From: an uncultured Oscillospiraceae bacterium
GTDB taxonomy: Bacteria > Bacillota > Clostridia > Oscillospirales > Ruminococcaceae
Length of the DNA stretch: 6,206 nt
Assembly: GCA_934539585.1 (NCBI GenBank)
Contig: CAKTCT010000072.1
Location: forward strand, 1-6,206
Reading direction: 5' to 3'
In this document: positions 6,185 through 6,206 of the stretch, piece by piece
Position numbering within the stretch: position 1 is the stretch's first letter
Layout: each line of letters begins with the position of its first letter
The notes under the pieces: generated by a model
Databases searched by the model: none
What the model was told of the DNA's origin: nothing
The model's input: only the letters and a program-made list of their open reading frames with translations
Program-made: the position numbers and the translations under genes

Positions 6185-6206
6185 CGACGAATTACACGGC
6201 CTTGCT
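6145..6206. other. AT-rich tail after the last gene, contents uncertain
   Basis: Composition shifts from strongly GC-rich to AT-rich at about 6145, with AAATAAAAAAG at 6156-6166. On the minus strand this segment ends in a run of six T's (6165-6160) preceded by GGAGGC. A small five-pair stem (GTCGC with GCGAT, one G-T pair, roughly 6190-6175) lies upstream of it. This could be a poor terminator for a gene arriving from the right, but stem and T-run are about seven bases apart. No coding sequence is supported here. Confidence 0.25.

Overview
The window reads as a stretch of conserved bacterial housekeeping genes from a high-GC member of the Firmicutes/Bacillota, most likely a clostridial lineage of the Oscillospiraceae type. 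The lineage call is an inference. It rests on GC-rich third codon positions, strong AAAGGAGG-type ribosome binding sites, the Firmicutes-specific pair YloU (Asp23/Gls24 family) and YloV/FakA, and a MurC of clostridial flavour. Three genes can be named with high confidence and one by family. I see no CRISPR array, tRNA, rRNA, transposase, toxin-antitoxin pair or phage gene, and no convincing sign of a new biological system.

Left end (1-224): a short regulatory region with no gene inside it. A good sigma-A-like promoter (104-132) drives the rightward genes. On the minus strand, a ribosome binding site points off the left edge, so a divergent gene probably starts just outside. In Bacillus subtilis, rpmB (ribosomal protein L28) sits divergently beside yloU, which makes rpmB the best guess. 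A terminator-like hairpin with a T-tract lies just upstream of that site.

Middle (225-5794): four genes on the plus strand. The Asp23/Gls24-family gene yloU is followed by fakA/yloV, the ATP-binding subunit of fatty acid kinase. A strong hairpin terminator sits at 2299-2336. After it come recG, a branched-DNA helicase for replication-fork rescue, and murC, the UDP-MurNAc:L-alanine ligase of peptidoglycan synthesis, only 18 nt apart. YloU and FakA relate to the envelope and membrane lipid supply, RecG to genome maintenance and MurC to wall synthesis. The grouping looks like ordinary growth-linked gene clustering rather than one pathway.

Right end (5795-6206): a small gene for a predicted membrane-anchored or exported protein follows murC by 16 nt. 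It stops after 83 codons, but coding-like sequence resumes immediately in another frame at a run of five C's, so the gene looks frameshifted by a one-base loss or an assembly error. From about 6145 the composition turns AT-rich, and a small palindrome (6132-6142) lies just before the change. This suggests a gene boundary, a small inserted repeat or a poor contig end.
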